Below, piece after piece: positions 1 to 9,134 of a DNA stretch of 64,000 bases (positions within the stretch are counted from its first letter, which is position 1; every line of letters starts with the position of its first letter). Position numbers and translations under genes: made by a program. The notes below the pieces were generated by a model. That model saw nothing but the letters and a program-made list of their open reading frames with translations, searched no databases and was not told the origin of the DNA. The stretch is from Candidatus Tepidiaquacellales bacterium OLB4/UTCHB1 (GTDB taxonomy: Bacteria > Bacteroidota > Ignavibacteria > Tepidaquicellales > Tepidaquicellaceae), in contig MWSW01000008.1 of NCBI GenBank assembly GCA_002050165.1, forward strand, positions 1-64,000, read 5' to 3'.

Positions 1-681
1 AAAACACCTTCTGAAAAAATTTTTATCGTTTTACTTTTCGCAGTAACAGTTCTTGGACTATGGGCAAGTTTTACGTTATTAAAAAGAACTTTTTACGACC
101 CCATACACCTTAAGTCAATTGCTCCAGATATTGTCATGGATATGACAAAGAGTAATTTACTTTCAGAAGGTGATATTGTTTTCCAATCTAAAAAGGTCAG
201 GACAAATGATTTAATGAGTTACCTTAACGATTCATCAATAGATCAGGTCGGTATAATATTATATTACAGAAAGGGTTACTACGTGCTGGAATCTGATGGT
301 GAAGTAGTGTTAACTCCTTTGGAAGAGTGGATACCAAAAGGAGAGAACGGAAATTTTACAGTGAAACGTTTGAGGAATGTAAAAATTAAGGGCGATCGGC
401 TACTTAATGAGGCATTAAAGTTCACGGGAAAAAACAAAGATATTTATTTTAACTGGTCAGATGATTTACTTTACAATGCTGAATTGGTTTATAAAGTCAT
501 TGAAGATGCAACCGGTGTAAAACTAGGCGCTCTAAAGCAATTAGACGAATTCAGCTTCGATAAGAAAGGAAAAGAATTGCTTCGCCAGACTTATGGCGAC
601 AATATTCCTTTCAAAGATAATTTTATAACAGTAAAACAATTATATGATTCAGACGAACTCGAAACCATATACAACTACTGA
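1..681 (+). CDS. YiiX-like permuted papain-fold protein, catalytic residues lost; 5' truncated by window edge
   Basis: The reading frame is open from base 1, so the start lies outside the window; the first internal ATG is at 136. The visible part begins with a hydrophobic segment (about residues 7-25), suggesting a membrane anchor. After it comes a domain that aligns well in memory with E. coli YiiX (DUF830, NlpC/P60 superfamily): a GDIVFQ start, a VGIIL strand, TPLEEWI, a WSDD motif, ELVYKV and a C-terminal LYDSDELET. In the family the catalytic histidine sits in SHxG and the cysteine in YCSE. Here those places read DQVG (Gln at 244-246) and YNAE (Asn at 475-477). The fold therefore looks kept while the peptidase/amidase chemistry looks lost. 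Family assignment is confident; the role is unknown. Confidence 0.75.
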   Translation, partial: KTPSEKIFIVLLFAVTVLGLWASFTLLKRTFYDPIHLKSIAPDIVMDMTKSNLLSEGDIVFQSKKVRTNDLMSYLNDSSIDQVGIILYYRKGYYVLESDGEVVLTPLEEWIPKGENGNFTVKRLRNVKIKGDRLLNEALKFTGKNKDIYFNWSDDLLYNAELVYKVIEDATGVKLGALKQLDEFSFDKKGKELLRQTYGDNIPFKDNFITVKQLYDSDELETIYNY

Positions 682-1008
682 TAATGTTGTAACATCGTTT
701 AATTATTTTTACGAAAGATTTAATTACAGGAAATTTTTAAAGGCACATACAGAAATATCTATTGCTTCAATTATAATTCAAACAACTTTTGTCCAACTTG
801 TTTGATTGTTTTTCAACCGGACTGAAGATAAAATACATATGTCTGCTTTGAAACAACGGATTTTTCTTCTTACAATTCCACTATGTTCCCCGTTCTCAAC
901 TTTATCTGCATTGAAGTTTAAATTACCATCTGTAACTTTACTCATACCTGTTTGTATCTGGTTGAAGTTTGAGTTTCCCTGCATTAAACTATTTTTAAAC
1001 TATAGCAT
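682..1008. other. Intergenic stretch without a convincing gene
   Basis: This 327-base gap between the YiiX-like gene and the DUF1648 gene holds no RNA gene or clear terminator that I can see. A 68-codon minus-strand frame (984 to 778) and an overlapping plus-strand frame (806-1024) are open. Neither resembles a known family nor has a ribosome binding site. The minus frame has a fairly natural polar composition in its first half and could be a gene remnant. Confidence 0.5.
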
Positions 1009-1518
1009 TTGGAAAATAAATTAACCACAAAATCAAACCTGACTCAAAATTTCCTTAATGCGTCAAAATTAAGCGTTCCTGCCGGATATATGCTTTTATT
1101 TCTCGTGATTTTTATTCCTGTTTACTTTTACGGAAAGTTGCCGGATGATATTCCATATCATTTCAATTTTTCCGGACAGCCAACATCATTCGGGAACAAA
1201 GTTACTATTTTGATTTTACCACTGATTGCAACCATACAGTTTGTACTACTTTCAATTTTACCAAAATTAAAGCTCCACTATCGATATCCCGTTACAATCA
1301 CGGTTGACAACGAACAGATACAAAAAGAGCTTGCAGGTGCATTTGGAAAACTGATGAAATCTTCAGTACTGCTCGTGTTCATTTTGATAGAAATTCAGAT
1401 TATCCAATCCGTGTATGAAGCTAAGTTGTTCCTCAATCATTACGGTATCATTGTTTACTCCGCAATAATTTTTATACCCATTATAACCTATTTCATCGTT
1501 GCCAACAAAGAGAAATAA
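1009..1518 (+). CDS. DUF1648 domain integral membrane protein
   Basis: This 169-aa protein has an assumed TTG start. A first transmembrane segment is followed by the DUF1648 signature LPDDIPYHFNFSGQPTSFG (about residues 44-62), then further hydrophobic segments at about 64-82, 118-133 and 145-165. DUF1648 proteins include the N-terminal part of Bacillus SdpI-like immunity/signal proteins, but this one lacks a full SdpI C-terminus, so no specific function should be assigned. Its end runs into the start region of the next gene, so the two are probably co-transcribed. No ribosome binding site supports the TTG; the real start could differ by a few codons. Confidence 0.65.
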   Translation: MENKLTTKSNLTQNFLNASKLSVPAGYMLLFLVIFIPVYFYGKLPDDIPYHFNFSGQPTSFGNKVTILILPLIATIQFVLLSILPKLKLHYRYPVTITVDNEQIQKELAGAFGKLMKSSVLLVFILIEIQIIQSVYEAKLFLNHYGIIVYSAIIFIPIITYFIVANKEK

Positions 1519-1531
1519 AACCAGCAAGGAA

Positions 1532-2215
1532 ATGCATGATAGTTTTTCCCGACAGATATTGCACTTCTTAAAATCTGTAAGTGAACCTGAAAAAATCGGT
1601 AACGATGTTAGCTTTATGAACCCATACAGAGATCCGAATGTAATGGAACTTTGCGAATTATTCTTCACAAAATATTTCAATGATAAATCTAAGCGGGTAA
1701 TAATATTCGGAATAAATCCGGGTAGATTCGGGGGCGGAATAACCGGCATCTCCTTCACTGACCCCGTCGCCCTTGAATCAAACTGTGGTATTACAAATCA
1801 CCTGAACAAGAGAAAGGAAATATCGAGTGAATTCATTTATGAAATGATAGATAAATTTGGTGGGGCTCGAAAGTTTTACTCTAAGGTTTTTCTTACTGCC
1901 GTCTATCCGCTTGCATTAATCAGAAACGGAAAAAATTTTAATTATTACGACGATAAAAAAGTTACTGATAAAATGTTCCCGTACTTGCGTGATTCATTTG
2001 AAAAACAATTTTACCTAAACAGCTTTTATAAAACTGCAATTTCCCTTGGTAAAAAAAATTACGGTTACCTTAAACGTTTAAATGATGAGTTTAAATTTTT
2101 TAACGATTTAAAAATTCTAGAGCACCCGAGATTTATTATGCAATACCGGAGGAAACACAAGGATGAATACATTGCAAAATATTTAACTACAATTCAGGGG
2201 ATATTAAATCAATAA
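1532..2215 (+). CDS. Uracil-DNA glycosylase superfamily protein (SMUG1-like, DUF4918)
   Basis: This 227-aa protein matches the SMUG1-like/DUF4918 branch of the uracil-DNA glycosylase superfamily. The first active-site motif is GINPGRFGGGITGISFTDP (about residues 61-79; SMUG1 has GINPGPFGMAQTG). A C-terminal HPR (near residue 201) corresponds to the His-Pro motif that contacts the DNA base. The likely job is removal of uracil or a damaged pyrimidine from DNA in the cytoplasm. I chose the ATG at 1532 because an upstream in-frame TTG at 1499 would overlap the preceding gene and has nothing to recommend it. Substrate range cannot be read from sequence. Confidence 0.75.
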   Translation: MHDSFSRQILHFLKSVSEPEKIGNDVSFMNPYRDPNVMELCELFFTKYFNDKSKRVIIFGINPGRFGGGITGISFTDPVALESNCGITNHLNKRKEISSEFIYEMIDKFGGARKFYSKVFLTAVYPLALIRNGKNFNYYDDKKVTDKMFPYLRDSFEKQFYLNSFYKTAISLGKKNYGYLKRLNDEFKFFNDLKILEHPRFIMQYRRKHKDEYIAKYLTTIQGILNQ

Positions 2216-2248
2216 ATGTTATGGTATAATTCCCTCTCTTTGCCGGTG

Positions 2249-2285
2249 ATCAAAGTTTCTTGGTTTGAATTAAACTTGATTTTGA
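2249..2285 (+). terminator. Possible weak terminator after the UDG-like gene
   Basis: ATCAAAGTTT and AAACTTGAT can pair with one bulged base around a 13-base loop, followed by TTTTG. It lies between convergent genes. The bulge and long loop make this a weak call. Confidence 0.3.
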
Positions 2286-2372
2286 CCGCTGACTGAACTT
2301 CCTTTTTGCAAGGGGAAAACTTGGGACTTCTGATACAACTTGCTCTTTCCTCCGGTTTGATTAATTTTAAAA

Positions 2373-3881
2373 TCAATAATTATCTATCTGCGCTCTTTGT
2401 AGTTTTCCCGAGTAATCAACGTAAACTGCTTTCCATTCCGAATAGAAATCGTAAACCGTCCACCCTCCTTCACGATGTCCGTTTCCTGTAGCTTTTACAC
2501 CACCGAACGGCATGTGAGCTTCTGCTCCTATTGTAGCGCCGTTTATGTAAGTTATCCCGGCTTTAATATCGCGCACCGCTCTGAATGCATCGTTGACGTC
2601 ATTGGTAAAAATGCTCGACGATAATCCATATTTTGTGTCGTTTAAAATACTAATTGCTTCATCAAGCGATTTACATTTGATAACGGACAACACCGGTCCG
2701 AAAATTTCCTCTCGTGCTATTCTCATATCTCTGGTAACATTTACAAAAATTGTCGGTTCAAAAAAGAATCCTTTTGAAAGATCGCCACCAGGATGTTTTC
2801 CGCCTATGATGAGCTCAGCCTTATCTTCCTCCTGCCCGATTGAAACATATTTTTGAATTTTATCAAGTGACTCCTGTGAAATTACCGGACCTACATCAAC
2901 GTTATCGTCGTTGCCGTAACCCAACCGTAGCGCCTGCGCTCTCTCCTTTAGTTTCAAAACAAATGAATCGTGTATGCTCTCATGCAGAATCAACCTTGAT
3001 GTTGCAGTACACCTTTGACCCGTTGTTCCGAAAGCTCCCCAAAGCACCGCGTCGAGTGCAAGTTCCATATTGGCGTCTGGCATTACGATTTGGGCGTTTT
3101 TACCACCCATCTCCAGTGAAACCCTTTTAAGCATTTTACCTGCAACTGAATTAATATGGCTGCCGACTTCAGAGGATCCGGTAAAAGAAATCAGGTCAAT
3201 CCCATCGTGCGATATCATAGCTTCACCAACAATTTCTCCGGTTCCCTGAACAAGGTTAACTACTCCCGGGATGTAATCTTTACCGAGAACTTCCTTCATT
3301 GCTTCGTCAACTATTTCCACGAGTGTAGTTGCCGTTTTGGGCACTAATTCTGCCGGTTTGATTATTACTGTATTACCACACACGAGCGCAGGAAACATTT
3401 TCCACGTTGGAATTGCCATTGGGAAATTGAAAGGAGTGATTAGCCCTGCAACACCAATCGGAACCCTAAAACTAAGGTTCATTTTGTTTGGAAGTTCACT
3501 TGGAGCATTGTACCCGAACAATCTCCTGCCTTCGGAAGCTGCGTAATATGCAGTATCAATACCTTCCTGCGTATCGCCTTTTGTTTCAGCGAAAACTTTT
3601 CCCATTTCACGGGTCATCTCAAATGATATTTCATCTTTCCGTTCAAGCATTTTATCGCCCACAACTTTAAGTACATCACCGCGTTTCGGTGCAGGTATTA
3701 ATCGCCATTTTTCAAATGCAACTCGGGCTGATTTTACCGCGTCATCTACATCTTGTTTGTTTGATGACGGGAATATTCCTATAAGATCGGAGTTATCCGC
3801 AGGATTTCTGTTTTCAAACGTTTCTCCTCCTGATGAATCCAGCCATTCACCATTTATAAAGTTTCTGAATTTTTCTGACAT
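2373..3881 (-). CDS. NAD(P)-dependent aldehyde dehydrogenase
   Basis: This 502-aa protein is a full-length aldehyde dehydrogenase superfamily member that oxidises an aldehyde to the acid with NAD(P). Visible signatures are Asn152 in TPFNFP (oxyanion site), Lys175 in IIKPAE (cofactor binding), FTGSSEVG near 233-240, the general-base Glu257 in LEMGGKN and the nucleophile Cys291 in GQRCTATS. The late EEIFGPV and MPFGG motifs are also present. The LEMGGKN/GQRCTATS combination is like that of alpha-ketoglutaric semialdehyde dehydrogenases and related enzymes, but substrate cannot be assigned. It is a single-gene unit, divergent from the secreted subtilase across a 224-base spacer and convergent with the UDG-like gene. 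Confidence 0.9.
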   Translation of the reverse strand: MSEKFRNFINGEWLDSSGGETFENRNPADNSDLIGIFPSSNKQDVDDAVKSARVAFEKWRLIPAPKRGDVLKVVGDKMLERKDEISFEMTREMGKVFAETKGDTQEGIDTAYYAASEGRRLFGYNAPSELPNKMNLSFRVPIGVAGLITPFNFPMAIPTWKMFPALVCGNTVIIKPAELVPKTATTLVEIVDEAMKEVLGKDYIPGVVNLVQGTGEIVGEAMISHDGIDLISFTGSSEVGSHINSVAGKMLKRVSLEMGGKNAQIVMPDANMELALDAVLWGAFGTTGQRCTATSRLILHESIHDSFVLKLKERAQALRLGYGNDDNVDVGPVISQESLDKIQKYVSIGQEEDKAELIIGGKHPGGDLSKGFFFEPTIFVNVTRDMRIAREEIFGPVLSVIKCKSLDEAISILNDTKYGLSSSIFTNDVNDAFRAVRDIKAGITYINGATIGAEAHMPFGGVKATGNGHREGGWTVYDFYSEWKAVYVDYSGKLQRAQIDNY

Positions 3882-4105
3882 GGGTTGTAAATTATTTGTT
3901 AAAAAAAATCAGTCTAATATTGCTATTATGATTTAGATTTTAAATTCATTTGAGAAGGCAAAAATTATATCAACCTTGTAATGTGGCTCCTTGTTAACTG
4001 CCAAATTTTCAACTCGCATTGTTATATATAATTATAATTGACACTCTTTTTTATTTGTTTTAAATTATCTCTTAGCAAAATATTTTTTAATTAAAATCGA
4101 ATAAA

Positions 4106-7100
4106 ATGGAAAAAAAATTTACTTTTGTTTTTTTCTTATCGGTAGTTTCACTCCTGTTCTTGTTCTCATCAACCGTTTATTCTGTTAATCATTATTATTA
4201 TTGGAACAAAAAAATCGACCTTGTCCCACGGAACGACAGGATTATGGTATTTTTCAAGGAGGGGGAAATTACAGAACGCGAACAACGAAACGAATTGGAT
4301 GTTTCGGTCGCCGGATTAGAAACTACAGTCAGCCAAGTATTTCCAAACACCTGGCTGATAAAATCATCTGACAAGATGGGCTTCTTAAACACGGACGCAG
4401 TCTTACAATTAATTGCAGGCAGAAGCAATAAAATCAAAACAGTCTCAAAAGTTTATTATGGTGATGATCCGAAGGTAATTTTATGTCCACTTGACGAAAT
4501 CATTGTCCGCCTGAGGAATGAGAGCGATAAAAACTTATTAGATTATTTAAATGAACAGAACGGAACTTATATCGTCGGAGAAGTTAGCAACTCAAGGACT
4601 TTTCTGATAAAAACAAAAAACGATAACAATCTAAACGGGCTTGACCTTGCTCAGTTATACAGAAACACTACACTGTTTGAGTTTGTAGAACCAAATTTTG
4701 GATTTACCGAATGGTCTCTCCTTAACCATATACCCAACGATCTGTATTTCCCGAGTCAGTGGGCGCTGAAAAACACCGGGCAGGCTATAACAACAGGTGG
4801 GATTGCTTCATCGGGAGATGCTACTACTACAACAGGATTACCAGGCGCTGATATGCAGGTGTCAGACGCCTGGAACCATACCACCGGCAGTCCATCAATT
4901 AAGATTGCAATAGTTGATACCGGTATCGATTCTGCTCATGCTGACCTGGTCTCAAATGTATTAATGGGTTATGATGCTATAACGAACGTAAATTCAGTCC
5001 CGGATGATCCTTACGGTCACGGAACACAATGCGCCGGACTAATAGGGGCTACAATGGATAACTCTATAGGAGTTTCAGGAATTGCCCCGGGTTGTAAGAT
5101 AATGTCAATTCGTATTTTCGATGCCGGGGGTTCTACATCAAATACAATAATTATCCGGGCTTTGGATACCGCCTTTAAAAATGATATTGATGTTATGAGC
5201 AATAGTTGGGGTGGGGGTCCACCATCTGCATCTATTGAAAGCGCTATGGATACGAATGCAATCAAGGGTAGAGGCGGATTGGGGACAGTAATACTTGCTT
5301 CCTCCGGAAATGACGGGATAAATCCTCCAAATTATCCTTCTGCATATAAAAATGTTTTTTCTGTCGGTGCTTCAACATTTCATGATAATAAGAAATCCCC
5401 CGGTAGCGGCAGCCAGTATTGGTGGGGTGGAAATTATGGAAGTCGGTCTTCTGAAGAGTATCTCGGGGTTGTCGCTCCAACTATTTGTTATACAACTGCC
5501 CCTGGTGGAGGCTACGATGCAACGTTTAATGGTACGTCAGCCTCGTGCCCTAATGCTGCAGGAGTAGCTGCTTTGATTCTTTCGGTTGACCCTACGTTGA
5601 CCCGAACCGAAGTATTAGAGTACCTCTCGCAAGGTTGCGAGAAGATTGATAATGTGGAATACGATGAAGATAAACCCTACGGCAAGTGGAACAGCTATTA
5701 CGGTTATGGCAGGGTTAACGCTTACAACTCCGTTAGGCTTGCGGCAGGTGTTGACGTAGTTCCGCCGTCAATTTCACACAAGAATATCAAATCGCACTCA
5801 AGTACCTACCCAACGAAAATTACCGCTGAAATTACTGACCATGACGGGACAGCTGTTCCTACATCGGGTGATAATCAGCCAAAACTGTTTTACAGAAAAA
5901 GGACAATAGGTGGTTCATGGGGCAGTTTTGATTCCGTAACTGCTGATTCATATTCCGGAAGCGAATTTACATTTTACATCCCTGGTACCGGATATGGAAC
6001 CGAAGTGAACTACTACATCAGATCCCGAGACGCAGCAGGTAATGAATCAACTTTCCCGTTACATGCAACCTCTTTGGATTTTTCTAATCTTTGCTACTTT
6101 GCAATTGGAACGTTCATTGAATTTACCGATAAAATATCAGGTTGGAACTTCAATTACAGCCACAGCATTTCTCCTGTTATAACTGTTCCAACATCTTTTC
6201 CTGTTCTTGACGTAAGCGTAAAACTCCACGTCAGAAACGCAAGGATGATCGATCTTGGTCTGTTGTGTCTCTGGGCACCGGGTACTGATACTGCTAATTA
6301 CCGGAAATGTATGTACGCACAAAATTATCTAAATGCCTCAAGCACACCATCCGGGGGATTAAACGGATGTATAGTAAATGATACTGCTCATAAATTCTGG
6401 TTTGATGATTTTTCGAATACCGGTTTGTGGACAGGCGGAGAATATAAACCTGATAACCCCTTCTTTGCAGGATTGGTAGGAACCGATGCATTAGGTAGTT
6501 GGAAATTTCTCGGAAGAGATCGTTATTCAAGTTATTTTACTTACTGTGACTCATTACAGCTTTATCTAAAAGGGCTTGAAAATACTCTTTCGCCCAGTGT
6601 CAGACATGACAGCGAAAATGATACCATAGTTTACTTTCCCTCGGTTGTAGAAGTTGATACGATTGATTTCTATTTAAAAAATACTGGTACCGCGGCTCTG
6701 ACGATTTCCACATATACAATTTCCGGGGACTACCCTGAAAAGTTCAACGTTATCAACTCCCCTGATTTGCTCGTCGCTCCCGGTGATAGTACACTTTTTA
6801 AAATTGAGTGTAACCCTTCGGGGCTTGATAGAAATTCAGCCTCTCCAACAGACAATTCCGAAAATGCGATACTAACGATTTCGAACGATGATCCATCTAA
6901 ATCTTCATTCAAAGTATCGCTTCAAAATGATGGTGCTTTACCGGTTGACTTCGTTGAGTTCAATACAAATGTTGATAAGAATAATGTAACGCTTAACTGG
7001 ACTACCGCATGGGAAGAGAACAACATGAGATTTGACATACAGAGAAGAAATATTGTCCCGAGCGGAGAACAGAACGAGTCATGGAAAACAATTGGTAGTG

Positions 7101-7522
7101 TTGCAGGAAGTGGAACAGTCAACGAGCCGCGATCGTACTCTTACCTTGACAAAAACCTTGTAACAGGTACGTATGAATACAAGCTTACTCCGATAGATGT
7201 GAATGGAAATTCAACAGCAGATATTTTACTCGGACATGAGGTCGAAATCGGGATACCAAATGAGTTCGCAATGTCTCAGAACTACCCGAACCCGTTCAAT
7301 CCGAGTACGAAAATTGACATACAGATTCCCGTAGAAGGAATGACCAGGCTCGTTATTTTTGATTTATCCGGTAGAGAAGTAGCAACACTTGTGAACGAAA
7401 TATTGACACCAGGTTATTATACATATAACTTCACTGCTTCGAACCTTGCCAGTGGAGTTTACTTTTATAGATTGTCAACAAAACAAAGTGTGATAACAAA
7501 GAGGATGGTTTTAGTGAAATGA
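4106..7522 (+). CDS. Secreted subtilisin-family (S8) protease with T9SS type A sorting domain
   Basis: This 1138-aa protein has an N-terminal signal peptide (hydrophobic core about residues 8-25), a propeptide-like region to about 215, and an S8 protease domain. The complete catalytic set is Asp271 (IVDTGID), His305 (GHGTQCAG), oxyanion Asn402 (SSGNDG) and Ser478 (NGTSASCPNAAG). Downstream are an Ig-like part (about 555-650), a region resembling the P domain of proprotein convertases (about 670-825), an Ig-like part of the kind found in choice-anchor repeats (about 830-945) and an FN3-like part. The last ~87 residues are a T9SS type A sorting domain (QNYPNPFNPSTK, ending KRMVLVK). It is predicted to cross the outer membrane through T9SS and remain surface-attached or be released. 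It stands alone and is followed by a hairpin terminator. Confidence 0.93.
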   Translation: MEKKFTFVFFLSVVSLLFLFSSTVYSVNHYYYWNKKIDLVPRNDRIMVFFKEGEITEREQRNELDVSVAGLETTVSQVFPNTWLIKSSDKMGFLNTDAVLQLIAGRSNKIKTVSKVYYGDDPKVILCPLDEIIVRLRNESDKNLLDYLNEQNGTYIVGEVSNSRTFLIKTKNDNNLNGLDLAQLYRNTTLFEFVEPNFGFTEWSLLNHIPNDLYFPSQWALKNTGQAITTGGIASSGDATTTTGLPGADMQVSDAWNHTTGSPSIKIAIVDTGIDSAHADLVSNVLMGYDAITNVNSVPDDPYGHGTQCAGLIGATMDNSIGVSGIAPGCKIMSIRIFDAGGSTSNTIIIRALDTAFKNDIDVMSNSWGGGPPSASIESAMDTNAIKGRGGLGTVILASSGNDGINPPNYPSAYKNVFSVGASTFHDNKKSPGSGSQYWWGGNYGSRSSEEYLGVVAPTICYTTAPGGGYDATFNGTSASCPNAAGVAALILSVDPTLTRTEVLEYLSQGCEKIDNVEYDEDKPYGKWNSYYGYGRVNAYNSVRLAAGVDVVPPSISHKNIKSHSSTYPTKITAEITDHDGTAVPTSGDNQPKLFYRKRTIGGSWGSFDSVTADSYSGSEFTFYIPGTGYGTEVNYYIRSRDAAGNESTFPLHATSLDFSNLCYFAIGTFIEFTDKISGWNFNYSHSISPVITVPTSFPVLDVSVKLHVRNARMIDLGLLCLWAPGTDTANYRKCMYAQNYLNASSTPSGGLNGCIVNDTAHKFWFDDFSNTGLWTGGEYKPDNPFFAGLVGTDALGSWKFLGRDRYSSYFTYCDSLQLYLKGLENTLSPSVRHDSENDTIVYFPSVVEVDTIDFYLKNTGTAALTISTYTISGDYPEKFNVINSPDLLVAPGDSTLFKIECNPSGLDRNSASPTDNSENAILTISNDDPSKSSFKVSLQNDGALPVDFVEFNTNVDKNNVTLNWTTAWEENNMRFDIQRRNIVPSGEQNESWKTIGSVAGSGTVNEPRSYSYLDKNLVTGTYEYKLTPIDVNGNSTADILLGHEVEIGIPNEFAMSQNYPNPFNPSTKIDIQIPVEGMTRLVIFDLSGREVATLVNEILTPGYYTYNFTASNLASGVYFYRLSTKQSVITKRMVLVK

Positions 7523-7549
7523 TGGGATAATATGGTTGTGGTAAAAATG

Positions 7550-7590
7550 AACGGACATCATATATGAAAATGGTGTCCGTTTTATTTAAT
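7550..7590 (+). terminator. Rho-independent terminator of the subtilase gene
   Basis: AACGGACATCA pairs with TGGTGTCCGTT (11 positions, one G-T) around a 10-base loop and is followed by TTATTTAATTTT. It starts 28 bases after the subtilase stop codon. Confidence 0.75.
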
Positions 7591-7784
7591 TTTAACCGAC
7601 AGGTACAACCCTTGAGAGTCGTAAATCAGGTTCTAATATGAATACTGAGAACAGTGATTGTTGTCCCCACAAACAACGATTAAACTATTGCTAAACTTTT
7701 ACGGGTTATAGAGTCAGGTTTTCTTTTACATTTTATCTTCGGTAAATTTTGTTTTATTTACTCTCCTTGAATTAAACTTTCAAT

Positions 7785-9125
7785 TTGAAACGCATACGGT
7801 TAGAAGTTCTAACCTCGGCACAAACCTTATTAATAGGTTATTTACTTTTTATCATTCTTGGCGCATCTCTGCTTACACTCCCGGTTTCGGTTTCAGGAAA
7901 CGAAAGGCTCTCTTTTATAGATTCACTATTTACTGCCGCATCATCTATATCTGGATCCGGGTTAATTGTGGTTGATACCGGTTCTTATTTTTCTTTGTTC
8001 GGACAATTGGTCATTCTCTTCCTGATACAGACAGGTAACATTGGTTATATGATGATTTTTGCGCTTGCTGTTCTTGTTTTCGGGGGTAAACTTTCGCTCG
8101 TTAATAAAATGCTTATTAAAAACTCTATAAGCATTTCAAATCTTGACATACGGATTTTCGTATTTAAAGTTTTCAAATACACTTTAATAATTGAGGGGAT
8201 TTCTGCACTGCTTTTATTTTTACATTTCATCGGCGAGTTCCATCTTTCCGAAGCTATTTACCAATCCGTCTTTCATTCAATTTCTTCATTTTGCACTGCC
8301 GGATTTTCATTGTTCCCAGATAACCTATCGGCATATTCGGACAACCATTACATCGTCTTCGTAGTGATTCTGACGTCGTACCTCGGCAGTTGCGGTTTTT
8401 TTGTTTTGCATGATCTATCGGGTTACGTTAAATCTTTCACAAAAAAGAAAAGGTTGTACAAACTTTCCACTCACACGAAAATTGCTGTTTCGGTTTCTTT
8501 GATAATTATAGTTTCCGGAACTGTTTTCATCTGGTTAGCTGAGTCAATCCTTAATCCAAATCATGTTGACAATACATTTCTGACTGCGTTTTTCCAATCA
8601 GCATCGGCATCAACTACTGTTGGATACAATACCATTAATATTGGAGATATGAATAATTCATCTCAATTAATTTTGATAATTGAAATGTTCATTGGCGCAT
8701 CTCCGAGCGGAACAGGTGGCGGAATAAAAACAACGGTATTCACAATAATGGTGCTTGCGCTATTCTCGTTCATCCGGGATCGAAAAAATGTTAACACATT
8801 ACATCGTTCAGTTCATCCGACTACAATAGCAAAAGCTTTTTCAATTAGTTTTCTTGCATTAATGCTGGTTATTTTTTCGGTACTGGTTTTATCGCTTACT
8901 GAATCAGCTGATTTTCTAAGTATCTTATTTGAGGTAGTATCGGCCTTTGGCGGAGTTGGGCTTTCAGCAGGAATTACTCAGGAATTATCATCACCCGGAA
9001 AATTTCTTTTGTCAATTGTGATGTTGGTCGCAAGAACCGGGCCGCTGTTGGTTGGTTACAGCCTGATTGGTAAAACAAAAGCTATAAATTATCAATACCC
9101 TGAAGCAAATATTTTAATCGTTTAA
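7785..9125 (+). CDS. ktrB: KtrB/TrkH-family potassium uptake membrane subunit
   Basis: This 446-aa integral membrane protein (assumed TTG start) carries four pore-loop repeats of the Trk/Ktr/HKT superfamily. The filter-like segments are SGSGL in loop 1 (about residue 58), TAGF in loop 2 (about 170), TVGYN in loop 3 (about 283) and GGVGLS in loop 4 (about 391). The conserved GASPSGTGGGIKTTVF after loop 3 is intact. Length fits KtrB better than the longer TrkH. It forms the ion path of a potassium, possibly sodium-coupled, uptake system in the inner membrane. The regulatory subunit gene follows after 9 bases. Loop 1 reads SGSG rather than the usual V-T-G-L context but keeps the essential glycine. 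Confidence 0.9.
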   Translation: MKRIRLEVLTSAQTLLIGYLLFIILGASLLTLPVSVSGNERLSFIDSLFTAASSISGSGLIVVDTGSYFSLFGQLVILFLIQTGNIGYMMIFALAVLVFGGKLSLVNKMLIKNSISISNLDIRIFVFKVFKYTLIIEGISALLLFLHFIGEFHLSEAIYQSVFHSISSFCTAGFSLFPDNLSAYSDNHYIVFVVILTSYLGSCGFFVLHDLSGYVKSFTKKKRLYKLSTHTKIAVSVSLIIIVSGTVFIWLAESILNPNHVDNTFLTAFFQSASASTTVGYNTINIGDMNNSSQLILIIEMFIGASPSGTGGGIKTTVFTIMVLALFSFIRDRKNVNTLHRSVHPTTIAKAFSISFLALMLVIFSVLVLSLTESADFLSILFEVVSAFGGVGLSAGITQELSSPGKFLLSIVMLVARTGPLLVGYSLIGKTKAINYQYPEANILIV

Positions 9126-9134
9126 ACATTTATT

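Noticed and set aside
1499-1531. TTG start for the UDG-like gene
   Set aside because: It overlaps the preceding gene and adds a polar extension not expected in the family; ATG 1532 is preferred.
2840-3130. Plus-strand frames inside the aldehyde dehydrogenase gene
   Set aside because: They are antisense to a full-length, motif-complete gene and have no family resemblance.
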